Shown one piece after another: positions 8,278 to 18,748 of a stretch of 64,000 nucleotides of DNA (position 1 is the first letter of the stretch; every line of letters begins with the position of its first letter). The position numbers and the translations under genes were made by a program. The notes beneath the pieces were generated by a model. It was given only the letters and a program-made list of their open reading frames with translations, was not told the origin of the DNA and ran no database searches. The stretch comes from DATFWC01 sp963777755 (GTDB taxonomy: Bacteria > Pseudomonadota > Alphaproteobacteria > Rhizobiales > Xanthobacteraceae), in contig CAVZSC010000032.1 in the NCBI GenBank assembly GCA_963777755.1, forward strand, positions 248,001 to 312,000, in the 5' to 3' direction.

Positions 8278-9438
8278 TCAGGTGCTGGGCAGCACGACCT
8301 TCCCGTTCTCGATCTTGATCAGGTAGATGCCGGGGTTGCTCTGCCCGCTCTCCTGGCCGGCCGGGCCGACCTTGTTGAACTTGATCATGCCGTTCATGCC
8401 GGTCAGCTCGACCTGCCAGAACGCCTGGCGGATCGCGTCGGCCTCGGCCTTGCCGGCCTTGGCGATGGCGGTCGCGATGGTGCGGATGCCGTCATAGCCG
8501 CGGAAGCTCTCGGTCAGGCCGGCGAACGGATGGCCGCGCTTCTTCCACTCGTCGATGAACGCCTTGGCCATGGCGGGGTCGGCCGACACGTTCGGGTTCC
8601 ACGGCGTGAAGAACGTGATGTGGGTGGTGTCGTTCGCCGCAGCGCCCGCCTGCTCGATCAGCTGGTCCGGGTTCTGCGAGCCGCCGGTGGTGATGATCCG
8701 CTTCTTCAGGCCCAGCGCCGCCGCCTGCTTGAAGATCAGGGTGAGCTGCTCGACCGCCGTGGTGATGATCAGCGTATCGGCGTCGGACGCCTTGATCTTG
8801 GCGAGCTGCGCGCTCATGTCCTGCGCCGGCGGGTCCATGGTCTCGACCAGGCCCACCTTGATGTTGTGCTCCTTGAACATCTTGCCGAAATCGTCCGCCG
8901 CACCGCGGCCCCAGTCGTTGTTCACCACCAGGAAGTCGGCCTTGCCGATCTTGAGCCGGTCGACGATCTTGGCGAACGCCACCGCTTCGACCGCCGACGG
9001 CGGCGAGATGCGGAAGATGTAGGGGTTGCCCGAGGTGGTGATCTTGCCGGCCGAGGAGGTCTCCACCAGCATCGGCACCTTGTATTCCATCAGCTTCGGC
9101 ATGATCGCGAGGGTGAAGCCGGAGCCCCACGCGCCCATCATCACCGGCACCTTGTCGCGCACGATGAGCTTCTCGGCGACGGCGGCGGCTTCCGTCGGGT
9201 TGCTCTTGTTGTCCTCGATCACGAGCTCGATCTTCTTGCCGAGCACGCCGCCCTTGGCGTTGATCTCGTCGGCCGCGATCTTCGCGCCGTTGGCGACATA
9301 GTTGCCCGACGCCGCGAACGCGCCGGTCAGCGGCTGAATGACGCCGACCTTGATGGTCTCCTGGGCGGCGGCGCTGGTCGCCAGTCCGGCGACGAGCGCA
9401 ATGGCCGCGAGCTTGGTTACGCTTGCGTAGGTCTTCAT
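8278..9438 (-). CDS. Branched-chain amino acid-type ABC transporter substrate-binding protein (LivJ-like)
   Basis: This is a 386-residue periplasmic type I binding protein. ATG 9438 has an excellent ribosome-binding site (GGAGGGACTGAC) and begins a signal peptide ending ATSAAAQE. The mature protein opens TIKVGVIQPLTGAFAASGNY and has the lysine/arginine-rich ligand-cleft segments of the LivJ/AmiC group. Members of this group bind branched-chain amino acids, amides, urea or aromatic acids. It is the last gene of the long minus-strand run that starts with the F420 genes and lies 27 bases after the F420 oxidoreductase gene, so it may import the substrate for that pathway. No LivFGHM genes are in the window. 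Confidence 0.92.
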   Translation of the reverse strand: MKTYASVTKLAAIALVAGLATSAAAQETIKVGVIQPLTGAFAASGNYVANGAKIAADEINAKGGVLGKKIELVIEDNKSNPTEAAAVAEKLIVRDKVPVMMGAWGSGFTLAIMPKLMEYKVPMLVETSSAGKITTSGNPYIFRISPPSAVEAVAFAKIVDRLKIGKADFLVVNNDWGRGAADDFGKMFKEHNIKVGLVETMDPPAQDMSAQLAKIKASDADTLIITTAVEQLTLIFKQAAALGLKKRIITTGGSQNPDQLIEQAGAAANDTTHITFFTPWNPNVSADPAMAKAFIDEWKKRGHPFAGLTESFRGYDGIRTIATAIAKAGKAEADAIRQAFWQVELTGMNGMIKFNKVGPAGQESGQSNPGIYLIKIENGKVVLPST

Positions 9439-9465
9439 GTCAGTCCCTCCATGAGCGAGCGGCAT

Positions 9466-10423
9466 TCACTTCGCCTTCAGCCGCGGGATGATCTCACGCG
9501 CGATCGTCTCGATCTGGTCCATCTGGTACTTGTAGGGAACGAAGATCAGCTTCTGCGTCCCGACCGCGAGATGCTCCTTGAGCTGCTCGACGCATTCGTC
9601 GACCGTGCCCATCACGGCGCTGTCCTTGGTCGAGTCACTCCAGGATGCGAAGTCCCACTCCTTGGTGAGCCACTCCATCATCTGGCTCTCCACCGCCTCG
9701 CGCGACTTGCCGATCATGATCGGCAACTGGTTCGCGTTGAGGAGCTTGTCGGGGTCCTTGCCGGCTTCCTGGGCGAAGCCGCGGATCTTGCTCCACGACT
9801 TGGCGAAGGCTTCGGGCCGATAGAAATAGGTCAGCCAGCCGTCGCCGTCGACCGCGGCGCGCTTGAGCACGCGGTCGACGTAACCGCCGATCAGGATCGG
9901 CGGATGCGGCTTCTGCACCGGCTTCGGATACATCACGCCGGCGGGAATGTCGTAGCGCGAGAACTTGCCGCTGACCGTGTGCTCGGTCCAGAAGCGCTTC
10001 AGGATGTCCAGGCTCTCGTCCATGATCTTGCCGCGCTGCTCGAACGGCACGCCGATCGCGTTGAATTCGCGCCGGTACCAGCCCGACGCCATGCCCATCA
10101 GCAGCCGTCCGTCGGTCAAAAGGTCCATGCTGCCGAGCTGCTTGGCGAGGATGACGGGGTTGCGCATGGGTAGCACCAGGATGCCGGTGCCGAGCTTGAT
10201 CTTCGTGGTGCGGGCGCCGATGGCGGTGAGTAGCGTCAGGGACTCGATGATGGGAAAGTTCGGCTCGACGCCGAGCAGGATGTGATCCCACGCCCACAGC
10301 GAGTTCGAATCCGAGCTGCTCCATCCTGACCCCGTAGTCGACCAGCGCCTTGGCGTCCGGCATCTGCGGATAGGCGGTGAAATTCTGCAGCGCGATGCCG
10401 AACGTTCCGGACAAACCAGCCAT
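9466..10423 (-). pseudogene. LLM-class (luciferase-like) F420-dependent oxidoreductase, frameshifted
   Basis: The gene encodes a TIM-barrel luciferase-like oxidoreductase using F420 or FMN, with KLGTGILVLPMRNP, MGMASGWYRREF and HPPILIGGY motifs. ATG 10423, after AAAGGAG, opens the correct N-terminus (GIALQNFTAYPQMPDAK). Around 10304 the frame breaks: the frame reads LGFELAVGV, while one base fewer would read LGFDSLWAWDH, the family sequence. Removing one A gives 318 residues, a normal length. The rest of the frame is intact and without further stops, which suggests either a sequencing error or a very recent mutation. Its place downstream of the F420 genes and CoA-transferase argues for an F420-linked catabolic role. 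Confidence 0.85.
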
Positions 10424-10457
10424 CTCAAACTCCTTTTCAGTCGCGCGTTTGCGCGAG

Positions 10458-11228
10458 TTACGCGGTGAAGCGCTGTTCGGGATCGAACTCGCGCAGCACT
10501 TTGAGCTCCTGATCGGTGGGCGGCTCGGTCACGCCGAGGTGGTCGGCAAAGTCGAGGGCGAAGCCGGTATTGTCCTGAAGCTGCTCGCGGCTCACTCCGG
10601 GGTTGAGCGACAGCACCTGCATGCGCTTCTTCTTGTCCTCGAAGCCGAACACCGCAAGATCGGTGACCACGCGGAACATCCCGCCGGTCACGAGGCCGCT
10701 CGCCCGCCGCGTGTCGCCGCCGCGCAGATAGCCGGGGCTGGTGACGAAATCGACGTGCTCGACGAAGCGCCGCTTCTCATGCTTCATCGCCACGATCATC
10801 TGGGCGAGGCTGGCGATGTCGTTGCCGCCGCCGGTGCCGGGCAGGCGCGTCTTCGGCTTCGCCGGATCGCCGATGAACGAGCTGTTGAGATTGCCGTACT
10901 GGTCGATCTGCGCGCCGCCCATGAACCCGACGTCGACATAGCCGCGCTGCAGCAGGAGCAGCACTTCGGCGCTGCCCAGCACCATGTTGGCACGCTTGGT
11001 GCAGCGCTGGTCGTTGGTGGTGGGCGGCAGCTTGCCCGGCTCGACAAACGCGCCGATCACGCCGCCTTCGAACAGAATGGTCAGGCCCGGGCAGCGCAGC
11101 CGCTGGGCGAGCGAGGCGGCGAGCAGCGGGATGCCGATCCCGGCGAACACGACCTGTCCGTCGCTGAGCTGGCGAGCGCTCAGGATGGTGAGCAGCTCGG
11201 CCGCGGTGTGGCTGTGCGGCCTAGTCAT
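10458..11228 (-). CDS. CoA-transferase family I, subunit B (glutaconate CoA-transferase/IpdB-like)
   Basis: This is a 256-residue beta subunit of a type I CoA-transferase. Segment TILFEGGVIGAF holds the glutamate in the position typical of the catalytic residue, and GGAQIDQYGNLNSSFIG and GTGGGNDIASLA are family signatures. ATG 11228 overlaps the stop of subunit A by 8 bases, which indicates coupled translation. Such enzymes move CoA between dicarboxylic acids. The IpdAB branch instead opens rings of CoA thioesters in steroid breakdown. Which applies here cannot be told from sequence alone. Confidence 0.88.
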   Translation of the reverse strand: MTRPHSHTAAELLTILSARQLSDGQVVFAGIGIPLLAASLAQRLRCPGLTILFEGGVIGAFVEPGKLPPTTNDQRCTKRANMVLGSAEVLLLLQRGYVDVGFMGGAQIDQYGNLNSSFIGDPAKPKTRLPGTGGGNDIASLAQMIVAMKHEKRRFVEHVDFVTSPGYLRGGDTRRASGLVTGGMFRVVTDLAVFGFEDKKKRMQVLSLNPGVSREQLQDNTGFALDFADHLGVTEPPTDQELKVLREFDPEQRFTA

Positions 11229-12201
11229 CGTAGATGCTCTCCCCGGCGCGCGCCGCCTCGATGAGGTCGTCCATTCCGACCAGCGACAGGAACTCGTTCC
11301 AGGATTTCGGCGCATGAACGAAGCGCTCCAGATACTCCTGCATCCCCTTCACCGGATCCTTGTTCACCAGGTCGACGTAGTACTCCATGTGCCGCATCAT
11401 CGGCTCGTAGACGCCGTAGCACTCGTGCGGCGCACAGCCGAACGGCAACTCGACCACGGCATCGACCGCAAAGAACGGGATCTTGGTCTGATCGGGCGCG
11501 CGCCGGATCTGGTCGTTGGACACGATGCGCTCGGTCGTCAGGATGACCCGGTTTGCCGCCATGGCGAGGTCGATGTCCATGAACTGGAGGCCGTCGATCT
11601 GGGCGTTGCCGTAGGCGTCGCAACGCTGGACGTGGATCAGCGCGACGTCCGGATTGAGCGCCGGAACCAGCAGGATCTTGTCGCCGGTGAACGGGCAATC
11701 CATCTCCACCGGCTCGGGCCGCAGCTTGCATACATCCGATCCCATCATCGAGCGGATCGGCATGAACGGAACCCCCATGGCGCCGGCACGGAAGCGCATG
11801 CCCATCGCCATGTGGCTCCACTCCTCGAACCGCGCCTTTCCGGTCTCGACGTGGTGGCGCATCGGCTTGGAGACGCCCCACAGGATGCTCTGGCTGAACC
11901 AGCTGGTGATGATGTGATCGCTCACACCGGACGCGAACAGGAGATCGCCGTCGCTGGACACGATGCTGCGCGAGCAGGAGAGCCCCTTTCGGCCGGCGCG
12001 GATGAGCGCCCAGATCATTCCCATCGGCGTGCGCGACATCGTGCTGCCGCCGATCCCGACCGAGGCGCCGTCCTGCACGAAGGACGCCGCTTCCTCGAGG
12101 GAGACGACCTTGTCGCGCAGGCTGCGGTCGCGGCGCGACAATTCCTCGCGCAGCTCCAGGTAGCTCGGGGCCGCCTTTGCCTTGCTCTTGCTCGTCGCCA
12201 T
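11221..12201 (-). CDS. CoA-transferase family I, subunit A (glutaconate CoA-transferase/IpdA-like)
   Basis: This is the 326-residue alpha subunit paired with the downstream subunit B. It has the GASVGIGGSTMSRTPMG glycine-rich segment near residue 45 and the late signature ALIHVQRCDAYGNAQIDG. The N-terminal 15 residues are lysine/alanine rich and probably disordered. The gene starts 6 bases after the stop of the PLP enzyme gene, so the three genes form a tight operon. The likely role is activation or ring opening of a carboxylic acid as its CoA thioester. Confidence 0.9.
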   Translation of the reverse strand: MATSKSKAKAAPSYLELREELSRRDRSLRDKVVSLEEAASFVQDGASVGIGGSTMSRTPMGMIWALIRAGRKGLSCSRSIVSSDGDLLFASGVSDHIITSWFSQSILWGVSKPMRHHVETGKARFEEWSHMAMGMRFRAGAMGVPFMPIRSMMGSDVCKLRPEPVEMDCPFTGDKILLVPALNPDVALIHVQRCDAYGNAQIDGLQFMDIDLAMAANRVILTTERIVSNDQIRRAPDQTKIPFFAVDAVVELPFGCAPHECYGVYEPMMRHMEYYVDLVNKDPVKGMQEYLERFVHAPKSWNEFLSLVGMDDLIEAARAGESIYDD

Positions 12202-12207
12202 GCCTGC

Positions 12208-13725
<1,518 letters not shown>

Positions 13726-13777
13726 AAATTGGTATCAAGGTTAGAACAATAGGAATGCAGCATGACAACGGATCCTC

Positions 13778-13869
13778 GTAGGGGCGCCCGACCTTGCGAC
13801 GATCCTGAAATTTGTAGGGGCAGCCCTTGTGGCTGCCGTCTTTGGGCGACCACAAGGGTCGCCCCTACA
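13778..13869. repeat. GTAGGGGC-type inverted repeat overlapping the fbiC stop codon
   Basis: Two 25-base arms, 13813-13837 (TGTAGGGGCAGCCCTTGTGG...) and 13845-13869 (...CCACAAGGGTCGCCCCTACA), are nearly perfect inverted copies around a short loop. A third partial copy begins at 13778 (GTAGGGGCGCCCGACC). The fbiC stop codon (13865-13867) lies inside the right arm. Palindromes of this GTAGGGGCGACCCTTGTGG type recur in many bacterial genomes as non-coding dispersed elements. Here it separates fbiC from the PLP-enzyme gene and could attenuate read-through. Confidence 0.8.
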
Positions 13870-16255
13870 TGACCGGCCATGCGACCTCGCGCCTCTCGGC
13901 AAACGAAGCTGCGTAGCGGTCCTGCGGCGCGGTGTCGTACAGCGTCGTGCGCTGGCGCGGCGAGCGGCCGAGCGAGCGGATGGTGGCTTCCATTTCGGCC
14001 GGCGTCATCTCCTGTCCGTGGCTCGCTCCGGCGGACCGGGTGATGGTTTCGTCCATCAGCGTCCCACCGAGGTCGTTGGCGCCGCTCTGCAGGCACGCCC
14101 GAACCCCTTCGTGGCCCATCTTCACCCAGGAGGTCTGAATGTTGGGGATGAGCGGATGCAGGGCGAGGCGTCCGACCGCATGCATGAGCACCGCCTCGCG
14201 GAACGTGGGGCCGCGCCGGGCGCGGCCCTTCAGGTAGATCGGCGCCTCCATGTGGACGAACGGCAGCGGCACAAATTCGGTGAAGCCGCCGGTGTCCTCC
14301 TGCAAGGCGCGGACGCGCAGGAGATGCCGCGCCCAATGCGCGTAGCGGTCGACATGGCCGAACATGATGGTTGCGGTGCTGCGCAACCCGGCCCGATGCG
14401 CCCCGCCCATGACGTGGAGCCAGCGGTCGGTGCGGATCTTGTCCGGGCACAGGACGGCGCGCACTTCGTCGTCGAGGATCTCCGCCGCGGTGCCCGGCAG
14501 GGTGCCGAGCCCCGCCGCCTTGAGCGCAGGGAAAAACTCCTCGACCGGAACGCCGAGCGTGGCCGCGCCCTGATGCACCTCGAGCGGCGAAAATGCGTGG
14601 ACATGAATGTCCGGCGCCGCAGCCTTCACGGCGCGGCAGATGTCGAGATATTTGGCGCCGGTGTAGCTCGGATGAATGCCGCCTTGCATGCAGACTTCGG
14701 TCGCCCCGCGCGACCAGGCTTCGCGCACGCGACCTTCGATCTCCTCGAGCGTGAGATCGTACGGCCGGCCGCGCAGATTCTCGCTCATCTTGCCTTTCGA
14801 AAAGGCGCAGAACTGACACTTGAAATAGCAGATGTTGGTGTAGTTGATATTGCGGGTCACGACGTAGGAGATGACGTCGCCGTTGACGGCCTGTCGTATT
14901 TCGTCAGCCGCCGTGCACACCGCGGCGAATTCATCACCGCGCGCGCCAAACAGCCGGACGATGTCGGCCTCGTCGAGCGTGCGTCCAGCCTGAGCGTTCG
15001 CCAGAACCGTCGCAACCTCACCGGCGGGTACCGGCCTGACGGCGGGCGCCGCAATCTCCGGCAACGGTGCGAGAGCTCCGGGCGACCAATCGTCGGTGCG
15101 CGGCCAGCCGTCGGCGTCGAGGCGATGCAGCAGCGCCGTCCGCAACGCCGGGTCGACCCATGTGTCCGCCGCCCGGGCGAAGGCCGGGTAGATCGCCAGC
15201 CGTTCGACCAGCTGCTTGCCGGCCGCGTTGGTGGCGCGCTCGAGCACCTTGAGATGCGGCCACGGTGCCTCCGGGTTCACATGATCGGGCGTGACCGGCG
15301 ACACGCCGCCCCAGTCGTTGATGCCGGCCTCGATCAGGCGGCGCAACGCGCCCGGGCTGAGATTGGGCGGCGCCTGGATGCTCATCGACGGCGCGAACAG
15401 CAGGCGTGCGATCGCAATCGTCCACAGGTGCTCGTCGAGCGACGGCGCCTGAGCATCCGCCATGCGGGTTCCGGGCTTCGGCCGGAAGTTCTGGATGATG
15501 ATTTCCTGGATGTGCCCATGCGCATCGTGCAGATCGCGCAGCGCCAGCAGGGAGTCGATGCGCTCCTCTGGCGTCTCGCCGATGCCGATCAGGATGCCTG
15601 AGGTGAACGGCACGCGCTGCTCGCCCGCCGCCCGAATGCTCGCGAGCCGCGCCTGCGGATGCTTGTCGGGCGAGCCGTGATGCGGGCCGCCGCGCCGGGC
15701 GAGCCGCTCGGAGGCGGATTCGAGCATCAGCCCCTGCGACACCGAAACACGGCGCAAGGCAGCGAGATCGGACGGCGTGAGGTGACCGGGGTTGAGATGC
15801 GGCAGCAATCCGGTCTCCTCGAGCACGGCGCGTGCCGCTTCCGCCAGGTAGGACAGGGTGGTGCGATGACCGAGGCGGGCCAGTTCGTCGGCCGCGGTGC
15901 GGTAGCGCCGCTCCGGCTGGTCGCCGAGCGTGAACAGGACCTCCTTGCATCCCGCCGCCCGTCCGGCCCGCGCGATCGCCAGCACCTCGTCGAGGGAGAG
16001 ATAGGCCCGCTCGCCCCGGCGCGGCGGATGCGCGAACGTGCAGTAGTGGCAGACGTCGCGGCAGAGCTTGGTCAGCGGAACGAAGACCTTGCGCGAGTAG
16101 GAGACGATCGGCCCGTGCGCCGCGTCGCGCCGCCGGGCGGCTGCACGCAGGAGACCGGGAAGATCGCAGTCGACAAGCGACAGCGCTTCCTCCCGCGTCA
16201 GATTGCGGTCGTGGCCAAGATCCTCGGGTGACATCGTGTGCATCGGCGCGGTCAT
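13865..16255 (-). CDS. fbiC: FO synthase, fused CofG-CofH (FbiC)
   Basis: This 796-residue bifunctional radical-SAM enzyme makes FO (7,8-didemethyl-8-hydroxy-5-deazariboflavin), the chromophore of coenzyme F420, from a flavin-pathway pyrimidine and tyrosine. Two C-x3-C-x2-C iron-sulfur motifs are visible. Cys65/69/72 (KLCRDVCHYC) lies in the N-terminal CofG half, and Cys476/480/483 (NICYFKCQFC) in the C-terminal CofH half. The order and length match actinobacterial FbiC rather than the split archaeal CofG and CofH. ATG 16255 overlaps the cofC stop by 4 bases (ATGA), so the longer upstream frame is rejected. Both halves look intact. Confidence 0.96.
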   Translation of the reverse strand: MTAPMHTMSPEDLGHDRNLTREEALSLVDCDLPGLLRAAARRRDAAHGPIVSYSRKVFVPLTKLCRDVCHYCTFAHPPRRGERAYLSLDEVLAIARAGRAAGCKEVLFTLGDQPERRYRTAADELARLGHRTTLSYLAEAARAVLEETGLLPHLNPGHLTPSDLAALRRVSVSQGLMLESASERLARRGGPHHGSPDKHPQARLASIRAAGEQRVPFTSGILIGIGETPEERIDSLLALRDLHDAHGHIQEIIIQNFRPKPGTRMADAQAPSLDEHLWTIAIARLLFAPSMSIQAPPNLSPGALRRLIEAGINDWGGVSPVTPDHVNPEAPWPHLKVLERATNAAGKQLVERLAIYPAFARAADTWVDPALRTALLHRLDADGWPRTDDWSPGALAPLPEIAAPAVRPVPAGEVATVLANAQAGRTLDEADIVRLFGARGDEFAAVCTAADEIRQAVNGDVISYVVTRNINYTNICYFKCQFCAFSKGKMSENLRGRPYDLTLEEIEGRVREAWSRGATEVCMQGGIHPSYTGAKYLDICRAVKAAAPDIHVHAFSPLEVHQGAATLGVPVEEFFPALKAAGLGTLPGTAAEILDDEVRAVLCPDKIRTDRWLHVMGGAHRAGLRSTATIMFGHVDRYAHWARHLLRVRALQEDTGGFTEFVPLPFVHMEAPIYLKGRARRGPTFREAVLMHAVGRLALHPLIPNIQTSWVKMGHEGVRACLQSGANDLGGTLMDETITRSAGASHGQEMTPAEMEATIRSLGRSPRQRTTLYDTAPQDRYAASFAERREVAWPVM

Positions 16256-16956
16256 GCTTGCAGGAATTGACGGGCGGCATCGTCGGGCACCGGATTGCGT
16301 TGCATCCGCGTCCCGATGTCCAGCGTCGCGAGAAAGGCCAGGCTGCGCGTTGCCGGCCGCCGCGACAGCAGCGCGGTAAGGTCCTCGGGCCGGTCGATGT
16401 CCAGCCCGGCCTCGTCCGACGCGAGCACGCTCGCCACGATGCCGGCATCTCGCGCGAGCCGACAGTGACGGCGAGAGCTGTCCAGACCGAAGCTCGGATC
16501 GATCGCGCCCGCAGGGCTGCAGGCGAGCAGGTTGGTGCCGCCGTCGCGGCTCGCCGGAACGAGCGCGACCGCGGGCGGGCGCGAGATGCGGTCGATCAGA
16601 TCGTCGAGTACCGATGATGACAGCAACGGAACGTCGGTCGGAACCACGATCATGCCGGTATGCGGGTGGGCGGACAGAACGTCGATCGCCGTGCGCACCG
16701 CCCCGTTGAGGTCGTGCGCCGGATCGTCCAGCACCATGGCGCCGCCTGCGGCTGCGATGCCCCTGGCCGTATCGTCCGCCGTGACGACCAGGGTCCCTGA
16801 CAGCCTCCTGCAGCCGGCGAGGACGTCGAGCACATCCCACAACATCAAGCGCGCGAGCTCGGCACGCTCGGCACGGCTCAACACCGGCGAGAGGCGCTGC
16901 TTGGCGGCCGCGAACGGCTTGACGGGCACCACGGCCCAGAGGGATGGCTGGCTCAT
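16252..16956 (-). CDS. cofC: 2-phospholactate/phosphoenolpyruvate guanylyltransferase (CofC/FbiD)
   Basis: This 234-residue nucleotidyltransferase activates a phosphorylated three-carbon acid with GTP for attachment to FO. In archaea the acid is 2-phospho-L-lactate. Mycobacteria use phosphoenolpyruvate, and 3-phosphoglycerate use is known in one proteobacterium. The nucleotide-binding opening VPVKPFAAAKQRLSPVLS and the PTDVPLL metal-binding motif are clear. It overlaps cofD upstream and fbiC downstream by ATGA. Which acid it uses cannot be told by eye. A nearby FbiB-C-like reductase would suit the phosphoenolpyruvate route, which makes a dehydro intermediate. Confidence 0.93.
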   Translation of the reverse strand: MSQPSLWAVVPVKPFAAAKQRLSPVLSRAERAELARLMLWDVLDVLAGCRRLSGTLVVTADDTARGIAAAGGAMVLDDPAHDLNGAVRTAIDVLSAHPHTGMIVVPTDVPLLSSSVLDDLIDRISRPPAVALVPASRDGGTNLLACSPAGAIDPSFGLDSSRRHCRLARDAGIVASVLASDEAGLDIDRPEDLTALLSRRPATRSLAFLATLDIGTRMQRNPVPDDAARQFLQA

Positions 16957-17984
16957 CGCATCACGCCTGTTGCAACGAGCGTGCCGCCGGGCGATGCGGC
17001 CCTGTCGACGGCGATCTGCGCGGCGAAGCGCAGGATCTCGCGGGCGAGGCGCTCGCGGTCGTCCAGGTCGCGCATGAGGGTGGACGTGACCTCGGCCCGC
17101 ACCGCGAGATTCGCGGCCTCGTCGGCGTCGCTCGTGTCGATCACCAGGCCATCCAGCAGGTCGCGATAGTGCGCCGCGATCGCCTGGGCGGTTGCGCTAA
17201 CCCCGAGCTCCGCCATGATCTTGGCGGTCGGGCCCTTCACCGCCTGGCCCGCGATCAGCGGCGAGACCGCAACCACCGGCGCCGCCGCCTCGGCAAGCGC
17301 CGCGCGCATGCCGGGAACCGACAGCAGCGGATCGATGCTCAGGTACGGGTTGGACGGGCAGATCACGATCGCCACGAGATCAGGCCGCGCCAGCGCGCGC
17401 AAGAGCTCCGGCGACGGGCGAGCCCGATCCGCTCCGGCGAAGCGGATTGCGCTCACCGCCGGCTCGCAGCGCCGCGCGACGAAATAGTTCTGGAACGCGA
17501 GCGGTCCTTCGCTCGTCTCGACGATGGTGCGCACCGGATCATCGGACATCGGCAGGATGTCCGCCGCGATCCCCATGCGTCCCGCAACATGCCGGGCAAA
17601 GGCCGTCAGGGTCTCGCCCTGCCCCAGCCATTGGGTGCGCAGGAGATGCATGGCGAGGTCGCGATCGCCCAGGCGGAACCAGGCTGGTCCGCCGAGCGCT
17701 TCCAGCGCCTCCATGCAACGCCATGACTCGTCGGCACGGCCCCAGCCGCGCTCAAGGTCGCTCCAGCCGGCAAGCGTATAGAGCACCGTGTCCAGATCGG
17801 GCGAGACGTGCAGGCCGAGATGCACGAAGTCGTCGCCCGTGTTGACCACCACGGTGAGCCCGTGCGGCGGAAGAACGCGGTAGAGGCCGAGCGCGAGCTT
17901 GGCCCCACCGATACCTCCGCACACGGCCAGCACGTGGCCGCCCAACTGCGCCTTCGGATCGACGGGTCTGCTCTGCCCGCTCAT
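16953..17984 (-). CDS. cofD: 2-phospho-L-lactate transferase family protein (CofD/FbiA)
   Basis: This 343-residue transferase joins the activated three-carbon phosphate from CofC to FO, giving F420-0 or dehydro-F420-0. The N-terminal signature CGGIGGAKLALGL lies near residue 22, followed by VNTGDDFVHLGLHVSPDLDT, and VICPSNPYLSI marks the substrate-binding half. ATG 17984 overlaps the cofE stop by 4 bases. Length and motif order are normal for the family, with no break. Confidence 0.95.
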   Translation of the reverse strand: MSGQSRPVDPKAQLGGHVLAVCGGIGGAKLALGLYRVLPPHGLTVVVNTGDDFVHLGLHVSPDLDTVLYTLAGWSDLERGWGRADESWRCMEALEALGGPAWFRLGDRDLAMHLLRTQWLGQGETLTAFARHVAGRMGIAADILPMSDDPVRTIVETSEGPLAFQNYFVARRCEPAVSAIRFAGADRARPSPELLRALARPDLVAIVICPSNPYLSIDPLLSVPGMRAALAEAAAPVVAVSPLIAGQAVKGPTAKIMAELGVSATAQAIAAHYRDLLDGLVIDTSDADEAANLAVRAEVTSTLMRDLDDRERLAREILRFAAQIAVDRAASPGGTLVATGVMR

Positions 17985-18742
17985 CGGAACAGATCCATGT
18001 GCTTCGGCCGGATCAGCGCGGCCGCATTGGCCGGCCGTTCGGTCCATCGCAACCCGCGCACGTGCACGACCGGCGTTCCTTCGTCCGCCTGTCCCATCAG
18101 CAGGGAGGCGGCCGCCGCAAGCTCGTCGGCGATTCCCACCTCGGTCACCCGCATCGGCCGGCCGAACAGGTCGGGCTGGCCGACCAGGTTGCGCAGGGCC
18201 GGCAGCCCGGCCGCCCCGAGCGCGACCCCGACGACGCCGTTGCGCCATGCCCGGCCGAATGAATCGTTGACCACCACCGCGATATCGGCGCCGAAGGTGC
18301 GATCGAAAGCGGCCTTCAATGTGGCACAGGACGCGTCCGGATTCTCCGGCAGGAGAAGAACGCGGTCGCCCCCTGTTATGTTCGACTGGTCCACGCCGGC
18401 ATTCGCCATCACGTAGCCGAGCCGATGCGCGACGATCAGCAGGTCCTTGTGCTGGCGGATGATCTCCGTCGATTCGGAAAGGATGACTTCGATCAGCCGC
18501 GCGTCCTTGCCGGTCGCGGCGGCGAGCTCCAGCGCCCGCGCGGACGGCGTGACCCGCGCGAGCTCGACATAGCGCCCCTCCGCCTTGGAGACGATCTTCT
18601 GGGCGATCACCAGCGTGTCGCCGTCGCGCGGAACGATGTCCGCCGCGGCCAGCGCATCGGCAATGATGGAGCAGAGATCGTCACCCGGCTCGATCAGCGG
18701 GATTCCGGGAAGCGCCGTGTATGTGACAGTCTTCGCGTCCAT
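17981..18742 (-). CDS. cofE: Coenzyme F420-0:L-glutamate ligase (CofE, FbiB N-terminal type)
   Basis: This 253-residue GTP-dependent ligase adds the gamma-linked glutamate tail to F420-0. Clear signatures are VIAQKIVSKAEGR near residue 46, NAGVDQSNI near 114 and NDSFGRAWRNG near 158. The protein ends soon after the ligase domain and lacks the C-terminal nitroreductase domain present in mycobacterial FbiB, so any dehydro-F420-0 reduction must come from another gene. It is 6 bases downstream of npdG and overlaps cofD. Confidence 0.95.
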   Translation of the reverse strand: MDAKTVTYTALPGIPLIEPGDDLCSIIADALAAADIVPRDGDTLVIAQKIVSKAEGRYVELARVTPSARALELAAATGKDARLIEVILSESTEIIRQHKDLLIVAHRLGYVMANAGVDQSNITGGDRVLLLPENPDASCATLKAAFDRTFGADIAVVVNDSFGRAWRNGVVGVALGAAGLPALRNLVGQPDLFGRPMRVTEVGIADELAAAASLLMGQADEGTPVVHVRGLRWTERPANAAALIRPKHMDLFR

Positions 18743-18748
18743 CCGGCG

